This document shows, one piece after another, positions 12,275-25,579 of a stretch of DNA of 64,000 nt; position 1 is the first letter of the stretch; each line of letters opens with the position of its first letter. The notes under the pieces were generated by a model. That model saw only the letters and a program-made list of their open reading frames with translations. It searched no databases and was not told the origin of the DNA. The stretch spans positions 1 to 64,000 of the forward strand of contig JAANDG010000246.1 of assembly GCA_036852015.1 (NCBI GenBank), written 5' to 3'. The translations under genes were made by a program, and so were the position numbers. This DNA comes from Pelodera strongyloides (lineage: Eukaryota > Nematoda > Chromadorea > Rhabditida > Rhabditidae).

Positions 12275-15200
12275 CTAGAAATAAAAAGTGCCTACCGCTA
12301 GATTTTTGTTGAGCGAAACTATATCATGAACCCTCGCTGCTCGTTCCTCTCGTGTCAAACCACCAAACTGTTCGTCAACATATGCCACGAGTAGCTGAAT
12401 TGGTATGTATATAATAAAGCAAATTGTAACCTCATATAACCGTACAGCAGCTTACACAGCTGGAGCCTGGAGCCTGGAAAAAATGTTATTTATACTGTAT
12501 TATATGATGCGTATTTTCCACTATGAAATCATTGAAAAATTAGGTTTTAGTCCAAGAGTTTTACCGCTTCATGTTTTAGGCGGGCCTTTCGCAGTATCTC
12601 CATACCTTCATCGGACAAGCTCATTGCTAAAACATTAACAGAATAAAAATAAACACACTTGTAGTTCATATAATTTTCTAATTCGGTCTCGTAATTTATT
12701 ATATCAGTTAACCTCACATGCGCACATGATAAGGAAAACGTGATTGAACATTGAACAAGAAAATTTACCACTTTATATTTCGGCTTAGATCGCATTTGGG
12801 CGACTTCTATCTCTTAAAGGGTCAGGCCCATTTCAAATGACCCCTATTTTTGATTATTCCATCTGATTCTCCATGTCAAATATAGTAAGATGCAATATTT
12901 TTCTAATTTTCAAGCGCAAAATTCACACACTGTTCACCAATTTACCGTGGGCAGTCATACCCAACTATTTATCGCAGTTGGCACGCCCATTTGCGCTGAT
13001 TGGCCAGTATCGCAATTGCCACGCCCAATAGAGCATATTGCTCAATTAGCGCGAAGGGGCGTGAAAACTGCGATAGATAGTTGGGTATGACTGGCAATGG
13101 TAAATTGCTGAATACTGCGTAAATTTTGCGCTTGAAAATTAGAAAAATATCGTATCCTACTATATTTGACATGGAGAATCAGATGGAATCATCAAAAATA
13201 GGGGACATTTGAAATGGGCCTGACCCTTTAATAATAAGGAGTGAAAAAAAACCAGAATGTGAAAAACCAGAATGTCAAGTGAAAAAAACAAGAACAGAAT
13301 ATTAACTTACAGCAACTAAATAGTCCTATCGCTTTGAGCAGAACATATTCCTCTCTTGTTATTTTCAACTTCTTGAATATTGGAATGATTTCATTGTTTC
13401 CGACGAGAGCCAGTTGATACAAAAAACGATCGAACCTAGTAAATGATTGATTAACATATAGTACAATATTTTCAAATAAATACGAAATAGATTTGCACCA
13501 GCGAAAGAAATAGTATACCAAGTTTACTACGAGACAGAAATCTTTTTACAAGATCCATGTTTAAGAGAATAAGACAAAACTTCGTGCCATCAACCACACA
13601 TCATATCCCTCGAAAGACTAAAGTTTTCAAGCGGCGCTTCGTGTGTGTGCGAAACGTGAGCCAATTATTTGTAGCAACTGTGCCAAGAGCAGCACCAAAA
13701 GCTGCATTCCTATCTAAGAATTGTTGTCAATTTTTTTATTACAATCGCACTCATTTGCATATAATACTCTTCGAATTAAAAATTCATCGAACTTACTCTG
13801 AAGCGTTTTCTCTGGGTTTTGTCAAAACGTAGTGATAACCACTGGAGAAATTGATACCCGTGCAGTTGGTGGTGTATGTGTGGTAGACCATCTGTGTTAG
13901 AACAACGTGACAAAGTTGCGAAGCAATTAAATTGGCCTATAATAAGTATTATAAATACAACCAAGGTTGAATGCTACGTTCGAAGTACTGGAAGTCAAAA
14001 ATTTTCTAACGAGAAAAAGGACGAACAATTACTGTTTTTTTTTTGGGAATTTTTTAAAGGGATTCACGAATAAAGATGCAAGCAGAAAACGTGCTAGACG
14101 CGTGCTACTCCGCTACTCGATCTTTTTTTGATACTCAATTTTTATGACACCGCATAATCATAATGGAATCTCTAGGAATTTGCTTTGACGTTCGTTTTAG
14201 CTCTTGTTCTTACCCTGTCCTCCTCCTTTAGGTCCACAAGATCGGGCATTCCAGAAACCCAGTCCAAATAGTGCACAATCAATCGACAGTATGCGTGTTT
14301 TGCAGTATTTTGCATGGAGGGTACCAACTGATACATGGCGTCCCATTGCATCTGTAGAACTGACAATTGGTGTTGATTGAAGAAACACTCTTATAATTTA
14401 TTAGACATTTAAATATACAAAATGTTATTCGGAGATTTTGTACGAATACGACAGAATCATGAAGCTCAAAAAAGAGGTTAATTGCAACAACAACAAAAAA
14501 TGAGATTCCCAACGTACTACTGTACTTGGAATATGCACAAAAACAAATAGATTTTTCTCAACATATAATTTACACTGGCACACAGAATACACACCAAAAT
14601 ATAATACCTACCACAATTCAATTTTTTTGAACGTTTTTAACTAAATGCCTACCGGTGTCCGTCTGCAAACTTGTAGTGGATTTTGCATAGCACTTCTCAA
14701 ACCAACTTCCATATTTTGTCCGTCAAAAATTTCCTCAAATTGGCAACTGGGAATGTCATCACTGTAGCAATCACTAAATGCTTAAATAAAATGAAGTCAC
14801 GAGGTTGTGTTTCTTTGCAGCGGAAAATCACAAGGTCTTGAAACTATGTATCAAATTATAGAACTGACAAAGAGTAGCAACAAGCTTAAACTACTGTGGA
14901 ACTGTTCATTTTTACCGAAGCCGGCGTAAGCAAACGAAGCATATTCCAAGTTTTCGGAGAAAATAATGTATGGGCAGAAACGGAGGGCCATGCATTCCCG
15001 CAAAAATTCCCAATAATTAATAATCAACTCACTTTTCTAGAGCCGTGATCGCCGTGACGTATTTTAATGTGTCACCGTGGTTTTCTTGTAATTGACGAAT
15101 GAAATTCAGCCCGTATGAATATTGAGTATACAGAGGTTTCTGAAAGTTCTCTGGTTGTATCTTTAGCCCGTATTCTCGCGTCGCTGGTAGGCCTCTTAAT

Positions 15201-18200
15201 TGGGAATGTCATATCAGTGGGAGAAAAACACGCGATTCTGGTGTACTGGTAGGAGGCGCGTCGCGTGTCGCGGTTTCCCAATTGGTAGCGGATTGGGAGG
15301 GCTGTTTCATGCATTAGACCTACCAGAGGAGATTACCACTACCAGAGCCTACCACTGCTAGGCCTCTCCCATTTCCAATCTGGTAGACCAACCAGAGGAG
15401 ATTGGGAATGGCCTACCAAAATGACTTTCCCAAAGTGGCGCGAGAATATGGGCTATAACCTCTCTCTACCTAAGACATCCAAAATGAAGAAATTTCGAAT
15501 GTGCTCATTCAAAGGTACTCATAAACTCTACAAACCCATCCCATTCCCGTCGAGAACGCTACGTGAAAACCGTGACCGTGTGTCATCTCTGGTCTTCACC
15601 CGCGCAGAGCGCCGCGTACCATCCCGCCTTGTGCGCTTTTGCAGAGGCGCACAAGGCGGGAAAGTGAGCGGCGCTCTGCGCGGGTATGTCTGCAGCGCAC
15701 TATGCGGGAAAGTCGGCGGCGCTCTATGCGGGTTAGTGTGCGGCGCTCTATGCGGTTAAGTTCGCGGCGCTCTACGCGCTTATACTAGCCATTAGGCTCC
15801 TCCCCTTGCCCCGCCCACTTCACAATATAAAAAATATCATACAAAAGCGATAAAATAATTTTATTTATTCAACATTGATAGAATAAAATAAAATGAAAGC
15901 AGCACATTTTAAACCATTAAAAATAACTCGAAATAGACTGCGAATTGATCAAACATGAGGAACTTACTTTCGTAATATTAATGAACTAGGGTGCTAGCAA
16001 AAGTTTCATCAATATAAGTCTCTACACAATACTATACAACATAATTAAATAATTATTCATATCAATAACTTCTAAATGTTACTAGAGAAATTAAGGAACA
16101 GCAGTTAACTAAACTCAGGGACTGTATGTCTACGGTTACAATCTACAACAAAATAAGGCAAGCTGCAAATAAACTGAGTAATAAGTAACTATAATAGATG
16201 CTCAGCTAATGTGGAACTATTTTGTATAGAATGGCGAGAAGTAAAAAAAAAGTAGACTAAGTTAGTAGGATGCATGAGTTTGTCAACAAAAGAGACATAC
16301 TGCTTAAGAATAATAATGACGACGAATGGGGGAACCTATCAGTATTTATCAAGAAACACTCGAGAACCCCAAGGACGACCGCGACCGCGCGACTACTTCT
16401 TGCCAAACTCTGCAGAACTTCAAGCTTTGGCGCTTTGTTGAAGGAAGAGATGGGATCTGCAATTTGCAATATTTAGATGCATGAGTATGGGGGTAAAAAC
16501 AAGGGTCTAAATTCCCAGTACATCTAATAAAACATTCCGGTATGGTCCTTGATGTTTTGGAGGAAAATTAACTTGTTTTCGGTAGATGTGCAGCATTTAA
16601 CGCTTACTGATAATAACGAAACAATAATAAACATACCTATGCTTTCCTTGTTCGTACTAATTGTTCCCAGATGCCAGACCCTTCACCTTTGTAAATTTTT
16701 AACCATCAAAAGGCGAGGAATTCTGGACGTTTGGCGATTGCTGTTGCGCACTAAAACATATAAGCTTAAGCTATCATAAACAACTATTTTCTTTGTATGC
16801 ATAGTCATTTGCGCGTAATGCATGTATGTAGAGAGAGTTGTGCAACGTAAGGACCACAAACAGCCTATTCTTCCGGTATACAAAATATTTCAAGATACAA
16901 TAAGTAGAAAAAAGATACTTACAATTAGCACTCACTGATGTCGTAGGTGAAGTGGTGAAGCCACAGCGCAAGGCCCATTCCTTCAGCCTTACGGGATACA
17001 GGCATATGCTTTTTCATCCTGCACATCCTGCACCTGCTGCAGACATCCTGCACAATAAACAATAGACAATAAACATAAGAACAGTTAAACAAAAAACGTC
17101 AATGGAACTTCAAGTGAATAAAACCTTAAAATGTACTAAATTCTATCATTATGTACTCGTCGGGATGACAATGGAAGATTCACTTAAACAGTAAACAAAG
17201 AATTATACACAACAAACTAAACAAACGGAAAATAATACGAAAAACGAAAGAAGAAAATAAAAAAATTGAGAAAAAAAATGCACTTTAGCGGCGAAACTCC
17301 ATTATTTGTGGCAACTATTTGTTGCAACTACGGTATTGCAGCTGAAAATAATTTCTTGAGAGAAGAATTTTCGTGAGTGCGCGGCGCTCTATGCGGGAAT
17401 GTACGCGGGAAAGTATGCGCTCGCAGCTGGGCGATCCAAATTGTCAAAATAGTGATTTCGGAGACATTGCTCCGGAAGCCCACCGTGCGGCGCTCTATGC
17501 GGGAAAGTATGCGCGCACACCGTGACCATGCGGGAAAGTATGCGCGCATACCCAGAACGTGCGGGAAAGTCTGCGGCGCTCTGCGCGCCACAGAACGTAG
17601 ATAAACACCATACCGATTATTAAAAAAAACCATAAACAAACCATTGGCCGTCCAGAGTCCGTAAAATAGAAGACGATACCAGAGGAAGTTCTCGTTGATT
17701 GTATCTCCGGGAGACGGCACTGCTTACTTGTAGAAGGTTCTCCTGTAAAACATGGATCCTACATTAGAAAGGAAAGATAGGCGCTTGAAGCGTAAACGAA
17801 GGAGTTGAAGTACGAGAGTTTACATCAATTAATGTTCCAAAATACTGATTATGAGACTTCTGATTATCAGACTGATTAGTAGGAGACCTATGAGACTGAT
17901 GAGACGAATGTATGTTTTAGTTGAAGCGTATACGGCGGAGTTCGGAGTATCTAGCGGAGAGTAACTCCTTGTTTTCCCAAACATTTGCTAGCGAGCATCA
18001 AACTGATAATTACCAAAGATACTCACCTCTGTGCTTATTTCGCAGTGGCTCCAAACACAGCTGATTCTCAACTTTTGTAGATCGCTTTTGTAGCTGACCT
18101 GTCCCAACGGCTTAAATAGAACTTGTTACTTGTTAGAGCCGATAACGTAAAATATAGCATAACAATTCCCAAGGCGACCTGGTGAATCTATATTTTGCTG

Positions 18201-19494
18201 TTTCCAGTCGTAACCACATTAAATAAGTTTATGTTCTAAGACAGCATAGAAATAAAAGGAAAAGAAAAGAAATGATACGCTCAGATACACTTTTGAACGG
18301 TATTCCGATCCGTTGTTGGGCGCTATGTCTTATCTTGAAAAATTAAGTTACTGCTAGTAATGTCGCAATTCAGAGAGTATGATCAACGTTGAGAAACAAG
18401 CGAGAAATGAGTACAAACGAAATAAGTAGTAAATAACCTGCTGGATCCATGCACGCCTTTAGGCATTTTTCGAAGCGACATCCCCGGCAATTTTTCGTCC
18501 ATCTTTCTGAATAAATTAATTTTAAAGCGGAAATGTGCGAGCTTTGCGAAAATTGTGCAGGACAACATCATTCCCATGTATTTGCATGTAATATGTGCCC
18601 TTCGGTTCTGACGAACACGGAAAATTTGCACAAAATTCACAGAAAACAGCAATACATAGACGGGAAATTTCTCGTTCCTCCGTTGTTTATTTCGAACTAC
18701 TTCACATTCGCTCTCTTTCTCTCCGTCACTGTCTCTCGGTGTCTCTTACTCACTCTGTGTCTCTTTCTCTCTCGTATTCTCCCCTCCTCTTTCTCTCTTT
18801 CTGTTTTCTTTTCTCTCTCTCACTCTCTCGCTCTTCTCTCTCTCACTTTGTCTCTCACCCCCTATCACTTCCTACAGTACTCTCTACCGTATATTTTGGA
18901 TTCCTACGAAAAAAAATAAGTCTTATTGTTCCTTAATGTTGTATCAATTCGTAACCCTTCTCTTCCAATTATCCATAAGCCAAGAATCTGGGCATAAATC
19001 GTGTTTTTGCATAATATATAATTCTCTAATTGTTTACTGGTCCCAATTACCTGGTGTTATTTCGCAACTCCCATCCTTTGAGCACACGTATTGCTCTTTT
19101 CCCGTGATAGCTCGCAGAAAGAAAACTTTGCAAGAACTGAAATTTGGATTAGATAATTTTCTTGAGTCAAGGATAATTCATGAAGATTCAGTTTTGGCGT
19201 ATTAGAGGGACTTATCAGAAGTAATATTTTTTCTTACACGGTAGTGAACAAAAGATACAATTCCACCAGAAAGTTAACTATAAACCCACTTAATGGTTTC
19301 AACGTTCAACTGAACTCAGTTTTTATTTTCTGATAATTTCTGAGCAATTTACGGTAACCAGAAACATGAGAACAATATTCAAAAAAAAAGTAGGTTTGTA
19401 TAGACATTGCTAAAACTTACGCGCAGCACAGTCCTCCATAGTATCTGAAGACGCCCTTCTTATTGCTGCAAACCTGGCATACGGAATTCGACAT
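12275..19494 (-). CDS. Nuclear hormone receptor (worm supernumerary NHR type)
   Basis: Minus strand, 13 exons: 19421-19494, 19051-19136, 18438-18506, 18027-18098, 17728-17758, 17000-17033, 15033-15139, 14653-14773, 14214-14351, 13797-13936, 13311-13435, 12565-12626, 12275-12394. Phases agree, giving 392 residues. The DNA-binding domain is complete: C6-x2-C9, C24-x2-C27 with SCKVFFLRA, then C43-x5-C49 and C60-x2-C63 (NCRGCRFEKCLKA). The ligand-binding domain is clear from FEEIFDGQ and CRRTP through LDWVSGMPDLVDLKEEDR, KKLKITREEYVLLKAIGLF and LSDEGMEILRKARLKHEA to VHDIVSLNKNLA. It should be a nuclear ligand-regulated transcription factor. The start ATG directly follows a CAG acceptor, suggesting a 5' UTR intron or trans-splicing. 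The hinge exons at 17728 and 17000, and the donor used at 17000, are the weak points. The C-terminal helix 12 seems short. Confidence 0.85.
12814..13231. mobile_element. TTAA palindromic MITE, family C type
   Basis: In an intron of the receptor gene. Ends TTAA-AGGGTCAGGCCCATTT and AAATGGGCCTGACCCT-TTAA; the arms are complementary over about 130 bases. Confidence 0.85.
15164..15455. mobile_element. TA-flanked palindromic element
   Basis: Ends TA-GCCCGTATTCTCGCG and CGCGAGAATATGGGC-TA. The inside contains repeated GGTAG/CTACC motifs (CCTACCAGAGGAGATT twice in variant form). It lies in the long intron between receptor exons 15033-15139 and 17000-17033. Confidence 0.7.
15600..15780. repeat. GC-rich hairpin and about 25-bp tandem repeats
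   Basis: Begins with a hairpin (GCCTTGTGCGC / GCGCACAAGGC), then repeats of the type GGCGGCGCTCTATGCGGG(T/A)(A/T)AGT, four to five copies. Very GC-rich against an AT-rich background. It is related to the array at 17375-17592 in the next intron. Confidence 0.75.
17375..17592. repeat. GC-rich GCGGCGCTCTATGCGGG repeat array
   Basis: Repeated units GCGGCGCTCTATGCGGG and GCGGGAAAGTATGCGCGC, matching the array at 15600-15780. The two arrays flank the 17000-17033 exon of the receptor gene and may be ends of one decayed transposon (inference). Confidence 0.7.
18700..18865. repeat. TCTC-rich simple repeat
   Basis: TCTCTTTCTCTC-type low complexity in intron 2 of the receptor gene; the source of spurious open frames. 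Confidence 0.8.
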
Positions 19495-19528
19495 CTGCAC
19501 ACAAAAAACTTGGTGAACTCTTGACTTG

Positions 19529-19730
19529 TTTAAAGAGAAATACCGGCCGGTTTTTGAAACGCATCGCGGATAACTTGCGGAATAGTGGATAACTGAATTG
19601 TTACGTATTTATGCTAATTTGCTCGAATATAGCTCGATTTTTTATTCTAATTTATGTTCATTTGTATATGCTGCATAAGAATGCTGATGTACTCGATGGT
19701 TTTCGAAAACCGGCCGGTATTTCGCTTTAA
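19529..19730. mobile_element. TTAA palindromic MITE, family A copy 3
   Basis: Arms AATACCGGCCGGTTTTTGAA and TTTTCGAAAACCGGCCGG, ending ATTTCGCTTTAA. Located just upstream of the receptor start. Confidence 0.85.
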
Positions 19731-20295
19731 CAGAAGTCTAGAAAAGGAACAGAAGGAACAGAAGTCCAAAAAAGGAATAACGTGAAAGTAAGGCTAAAGG
19801 TGCATGCACAAAACCAAACTCACGCCTCAAGTGAATTAAGAAATTCGTCATAAGGTCTAATTGCCTGAGTAATAAAGAATACATAATTGTGCCAAAACAT
19901 GTTTTGTCTTACATATCTTATTATATAAGAGAGTAACTGTAGCGTGCGCTAGCATTCACGTTACGGAAGTAGAATTCGAATAAATTGTTCCGCTTTGGAT
20001 ATGAAAGAGTGCTGCAGCTCAACTCAGAATATTCTCATGTAAAACAACGATGCATGTCTTCATTCGTAAAGATTTTCATCTACGTTACAGACGTTTCATA
20101 AATATGGAAAGAAGACGCCTCAGGCGGCATAGCCGGCTGGTATTAGATAGTTTACAACATTTTCGGAAAATGTGGTATCATGATGAGTCAGCCACTAAAG
20201 GCAAGCGCGAGGTGTCCTAACTACTCATAAATAAATAAATCGTTTACGCTACAATTCAATAGCGTGCACATTTATTCAAGTTTAATACACCATAG

Positions 20296-20478
20296 TTTTA
20301 AAGCGAAATACCCGTCGGTTTTTGAAACACATCGAGTATACCATTATTCTTATGTGGCTTAGGCAAATGAACATAATTAAAGTAAAAAAATCGAGCTAAA
20401 TAATTAGAGTAAATTTGCATAAATACGTAGGAATTCAGTTGCCCACGATGTAAAAAACCGGCTGGTATTTGGCTTTAA
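20296..20478. mobile_element. TTAA palindromic MITE, family A copy 4
   Basis: Starts TTTTAAAGCGAAATACCC and ends TGGTATTTGGCTTTAAA. The arms are more diverged than in copies 2, 3 and 5. Confidence 0.75.
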
Positions 20479-23400
20479 AGTGAACTTGCTACCCAACGGT
20501 CCCGAGCATTAGGCGACGAGTTCTAACTAACGAAATGCTCAAAGCCAGGATGGTTTCAAAGTTGTAAGACTGAATTCGACATCTGCAAAATCGTGGTGCT
20601 TTGTTCAGAAGACTAGAAATACAACGACTGAGTTTCGATCTTCGCACCCAGGGTTGACTATGCACGTTGGCATATGTTGCCGTCGGAGATTCGTGAATTA
20701 TGCGATCTCAACATTCTGATCACTTGTCAGCTTATTGTCTTTGAAGGTCGAAAGCGCTACGCCAGACTTCCTTGGGTAGTAGGAGTAGACTTTTAGACGT
20801 GGGCAGGGAACCCCTTTATAAAGTGACAGTCACGTAGAATATTTGAAACTTATATAAACGCTTGAAACTTCCAAGGTTTATGTCACTGGACCCGATTATG
20901 CATGTTTTGAAGTTGAAGACAGACGTTGACATACCAAACAACATAATCATAAGTATGCGCACAGACCTGAGTAAGCCTAAGCGTGAGCGATCGTAGTGCC
21001 GCACAGTTTTGCTGTAAATCTCAAGTAAAAAAAAAAACAGGAACATATTTATCCTAGCAATACATGCTCATCGGGCTGGCAACACTCAGGGTCCGGTTCC
21101 TTCGCGGGTAACAGCACGCGGGCCCAATTTTTCGGGGTGTAGCCGTAACCGCACAGCGCGCGACAGAACGAAGAGTTTATGAGGAAAAGGAAATCATGAG
21201 ACATAAACAATTGCCAATAAAAGGAGGGTGAACATATCAGTGGATGCACGATGTTAATCTGGGAACTTCTACAGTAAGACTGTTTTGAATCTAACAACCA
21301 AGCATCATCAATTTCAGATTAAGTGATTAAATAATGCCAGTTTGTTGTTGAAAAGGATAGGTTGCTAGGGGGCGGGGCCACATTAGCTTATTACAAAAAA
21401 GTGTGCTTTTTTGCTGTTGCAAATGTTGAAACTTTGTATAAAACAGGAAAAGGGCAGAAATGAGTACGTACGTTCATTCTAAAAGGTTTCGGGTCCTACC
21501 ACAAAAGTTGCGCTGGACGTTGTTTTGCAAAAATAAAGGCATCTAAGTATCGAGTGTATGATGCTAAATTGTTCTTGGTAAAATTGTTTTTGTGTGACTT
21601 CACTAAAAATTAATTGGAAAACTATAAATCTATAAACACAGTAAAAGCAAATAAATGTAAAGGATTTACTGCTAGAATATACCAGACATAGATATTTTTG
21701 TATAAAAAACTGGACTCCGTTGTGCGGTTCGCTTATTGTGCATTATAGTTTCGTAATTGATCTTTCATGCATTAATTTGCATAAAATGTTATGCTTACAA
21801 GTAGATTATGCTTATAAGTATTATGTTGAGCTTATTGTTAGCTTTATTACCCCCACAAATTGACAAATATAAACTAAGCTCCCTCAATTTCCCTCCACAA
21901 AACTACATAATAATCTGTCAAACGCAACCTATCTAAATAGAGTTTTAATCCGATAATATAAGCAAAACACCTTGGCAATGAAATATTCATATCATATTTT
22001 TTTGCGTGTGCGTTTTTCGGTGTTTGGCCCTGTTCTTTTCATACTGTACATTTATAAACTCTACATATTTGGTGACCAAAGGAAAGCTGATTCTTTCATA
22101 ATTTATGATTTGATTAGTTATTTTTTCATAATTGTTTTGTGAGGGTGAATAATGGGGCAGGGAGGTTTCTCAGAATTAGTATGTCCAGTCATGGTTTATT
22201 TGCAATGCCAAGTAGTAAACATCACGTAACTATTTAATATTTATTTAGTAACTACTACAAATTGACAAATCGACACTGAATGAAGGATACATCTAAGGCG
22301 CAAGTGGGATATATTAGCGAAAAAGAAATTGGGAATAAAATGAAAAAAAAAGGAAAAAGTGGTAAATATTTTTATTTCATCCATTTTAGCGTTTGGAACG
22401 ACCACAGTAATTCCTTATTAGATCAGCTTTTGGCTAAAATCTCCTGTTTACATTTTGTATGCTAATGCACATTGACCATATTACTGTATCAAAGTATACC
22501 ACCAATCACCGTATTATCTTACTGTAGTCCCAATAACACGATCAACCCTTCAGCACAAAATATAACTTGCGCACAGCTGCTTGTAAGACATAGATCACTA
22601 AAAGATTACTCGGTCAACCGTTTTTTTTTCACTGGAAGTCTACTTCTAGGCGCAAAGAAAGAGTACATTTTAATTATCTATCAGATGGGCTTGTACTACA
22701 TCGCGTGACTAACATGTACCCTATTTACATAGAATTAGCAGAAAAGCACGTTTTGACGCGTTAATCTGTAAGATGAGAAGATGTAAGACCATATTGTGTT
22801 GTGTGTTGGAAGGTCCACTAGGTCCAAATGTGTTGAAAGTGTAATTAGATATTAGATTGGAGCGTATCTTGGATAATCCAATCCGCCTCACGTAACACAC
22901 AAGACCGTAGTCTTTTGTACATTGTGCAGACTACACACATGCAGGGATTAATAACTAGTTCCTTCTTGAAATTGTTAAAACTATAAGCCATAGAGATAAT
23001 GCACTCGTTGGTTCGAAACACGATTTGCACCTAAAGCCCAAATGGATATTATTGAATTGAGTCGAGTTCTGCATGAATTTCTGCAGCAATGTGAATCATA
23101 AAATTGATAAAATAATTTGGGTATCAGTGAAAAAGTAACATGAGAGTATCAGCGTGCAGTATCCACGCCTGTGGCGCATCGTAAATACACAAGGGCAGTT
23201 GGCACACTTGTGGCGCAGTAATGGCGCACTTGTGGCGCACCAACCGCACCTCCTACCTAATAAAGCTTCCCCGCGTATGCATAGAATCAAGTACAACACC
23301 ATGAAAATTTAAAGCGAAATGCCAGCCTCTTTGGAAAATTTGCATATGATAAGCAAATCCGATGTATCCTATGCTAATTTTGCGCGATTGCCGTGGACGA

Positions 23401-24504
23401 TCGCGCAAAATTAGCATAGGATACATAGTATTTGCTTATCATATGCAAATTTTCCAAAGGGGCTAGCATTTCGCTTTAAGCTCAAGTTCAGGGAATAATA
23501 CGTTATTACCACCCTGACTAAATAACGCGTGACAGTCTTTTATTGGCATTAAAAAATTGAGATATATGCATCACTGACGAAAATACCCATTTCCTTGACC
23601 GTAGAAATTTGATCAATGTAGTTTAGGTTACGGTAATTATCATCATTCTAATGTGATTAAATTGGCTTCATGAACCTTAGCGCCTTATTTTGAATATTAT
23701 CAATGATTACCGTAATACTAGCTGGCATAGAAAAACAGGATTTTTTGTTGTATTAGGACCCTCAGAAAATACATCTCGAAAACAAAATGCGCAACGAAAG
23801 CGCAAAATATTATATGTTTTCGTTAGTGGAGGGATAGACTGCAATACTATTGTTTGGAGTAAAACAAAGGAATAATCAGCAAGTATATTTTTTGTAAATG
23901 AAAATACGCTGTTGTGGAAAGACTATTTTTACTATGCTTCAGGTAAAGTAAAGTGTGGCTTACAGTACGCACACAACGCTTTTTGGGTTATTTTGGTTAG
24001 CATAATACCAATTTGACAAGTGAATCTTTAACGATGAAATATCATCGAATATTCTAATCGTTGTCCATTCTTTCATCCGGCCCGTGCTTCACTTTGTACT
24101 ATGTACCTGTGCCCTATTTGTGTTTCTATAAATCATTTATATTTTTAAACACACAAAGTGTCTTTTCCTAATTGTATTTTTTTTTTCGTAAACAGTTGGA
24201 TTTTCATAAAGCTTATAGAAGAAATTAATATTATTTTGGTTCTAAATTGACTGAACTCACTGAACTCTATCTAATATTGACCAGAGATGCCCGCTGGCGA
24301 TATACCGTAGCTGTAAACTGTAAACATGCTCCACTTATTATCCTTCGAACTGGATACCGTAGTTGAGATAGTTATTTGAACTTGGCGAAAGTTTTGGTCG
24401 ACCAACTCGGTTGACATCCCCCCCCCCCTATGTTCTTTGGTTTGTAGCCAAAATGTGTTATTTGTGATATGTTGAATTTCAGTACCCGTTTACTAATTAG
24501 TGCC
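20479..24504. other. Gene-poor intergenic stretch
   Basis: Apart from the family B element at 23309-23479 I find no supportable gene. A minus-strand frame at 21049-21180 reads CGYGYTPKNWARVLLPAKEP then DPECCQPDE and is locally GC-rich, but it lacks a convincing acceptor. Short TTGTGGCGCA repeats occur at about 23170-23245 and a run of C at about 24419. Confidence 0.5.
23309..23479. mobile_element. TTAA palindromic MITE, family B copy 2
   Basis: Near-perfect palindrome: left AAGCGAAATGCCAGCCTC, centre GCGCGATTGCCGTGGACGAT, right GCTAGCATTTCGCTTTAA. It is very similar to the copy at 7535, differing mainly near the centre. Confidence 0.9.
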
Positions 24505-25579
24505 TGAAAGCGGTGTAATTACCTATTAATAATATGCTTAAGTCAATAAATGCGTCATGGTATTTTCTGCTTTATTTATGACGATGTAAAAGTGCATCGT
24601 TCACACTACACACGCAGAGGGATTATTCAGTTTTTTTTTTGAATAAGTGGTTTAAACTATAATTCCCATCCTTGCTTAGTGAACCCAAAGGTAATAAAAA
24701 GACATGATGTACATGATCTAGATCTAGGAGAAATAGATGGAAGAATAAAAAAATCTGGAATGTACGAATAACACTGTATCAGTTTATGTTTTGCTGTGTT
24801 TAAATTTAAATAATTTCCTGTGAATCTCAGATAGGTCCAGCTGAAACGCCGTAAGAATCTTGTGACTGTGCGAAAGTGGTTTCGCCATCTGGAGGACGAA
24901 TCACCATTTTATTCGCAACGCAAATTTTTCACATTACAAAAGCTCAGCGTTGCAGCGAAGGAACGAATGAGGGTATGATGAAGGCACTGATGATTATTAT
25001 GTGTTGAATTATGACCCTTTATCATCATAAAAGTAAACCACAACGTTGTTCTTTTGCATAATGAGCTTCGATTGCCTCTCCACCCCTTTTTATGCTGCGG
25101 AACATTTTATTCAAATTGAACTTCCGTAAAGCACAGGGTGCTAGGCTAGCGCACACAACTGGATTTTAATCTTTTATATACTAAGATGTCACAAAAAGTA
25201 GTTTGTCGATCATTAGGTGTTTCAGTACCTCTATGTCATATGTTCTGCTAACTATGAACACTGCACATGGGTGACATGGGGCAGATGTAAGAGCAGCAGA
25301 AAACATAGAAGTTATGTATGCATATTCGTTAATTAATAAAATAACTTGCCATCAGTGACATTGTTCAGTGCCACTGGGAAAGTGGGGTCCTATTCTAATA
25401 ACCATACTTTGATGAAGTGTCCCAGCGGCAAGAGATGTGGCCCATCTCTCACAACACTGCCCTAGGTCTGGGCCACAAAGAATACACTCACTTTACAACA
25501 GTTGGCGTTTTCTACTCCATTTATATTTATCCTCTAGGATCTCTTTCTTATATATACTTTACATATCTTTTATGTACAT

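Noticed and set aside
14936..15003. Minus-strand frame RECMALRFCPYIIFSENLEY as a possible receptor exon.
   Set aside because: Exons 15033-15139 and 14653-14773 join in phase without it, and no acceptor AG precedes it.
15421..15759. Plus-strand 112-codon frame.
   Set aside because: It reads through a palindromic element and GC-rich tandem repeats, and is opposite to the receptor gene.
18532..18640. Plus-strand MCELCENCAGQHHSHVFACN then MCPS with C-x2-C-x13-C-x2-C spacing of a nuclear-receptor first zinc finger.
   Set aside because: It lies in an intron of the receptor gene on the opposite strand, whose real first finger is fully accounted for at 19421-19494 and 19051-19136. It has no FFRR motif after it and no good acceptor, so it is probably chance.
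21049..21297. Minus-strand cysteine-rich frame (CGYGYTPKNWARVLLPAKEP, DPECCQPDE).
   Set aside because: No acceptor or neighbouring exons found and no recognised family. Kept only as a note.
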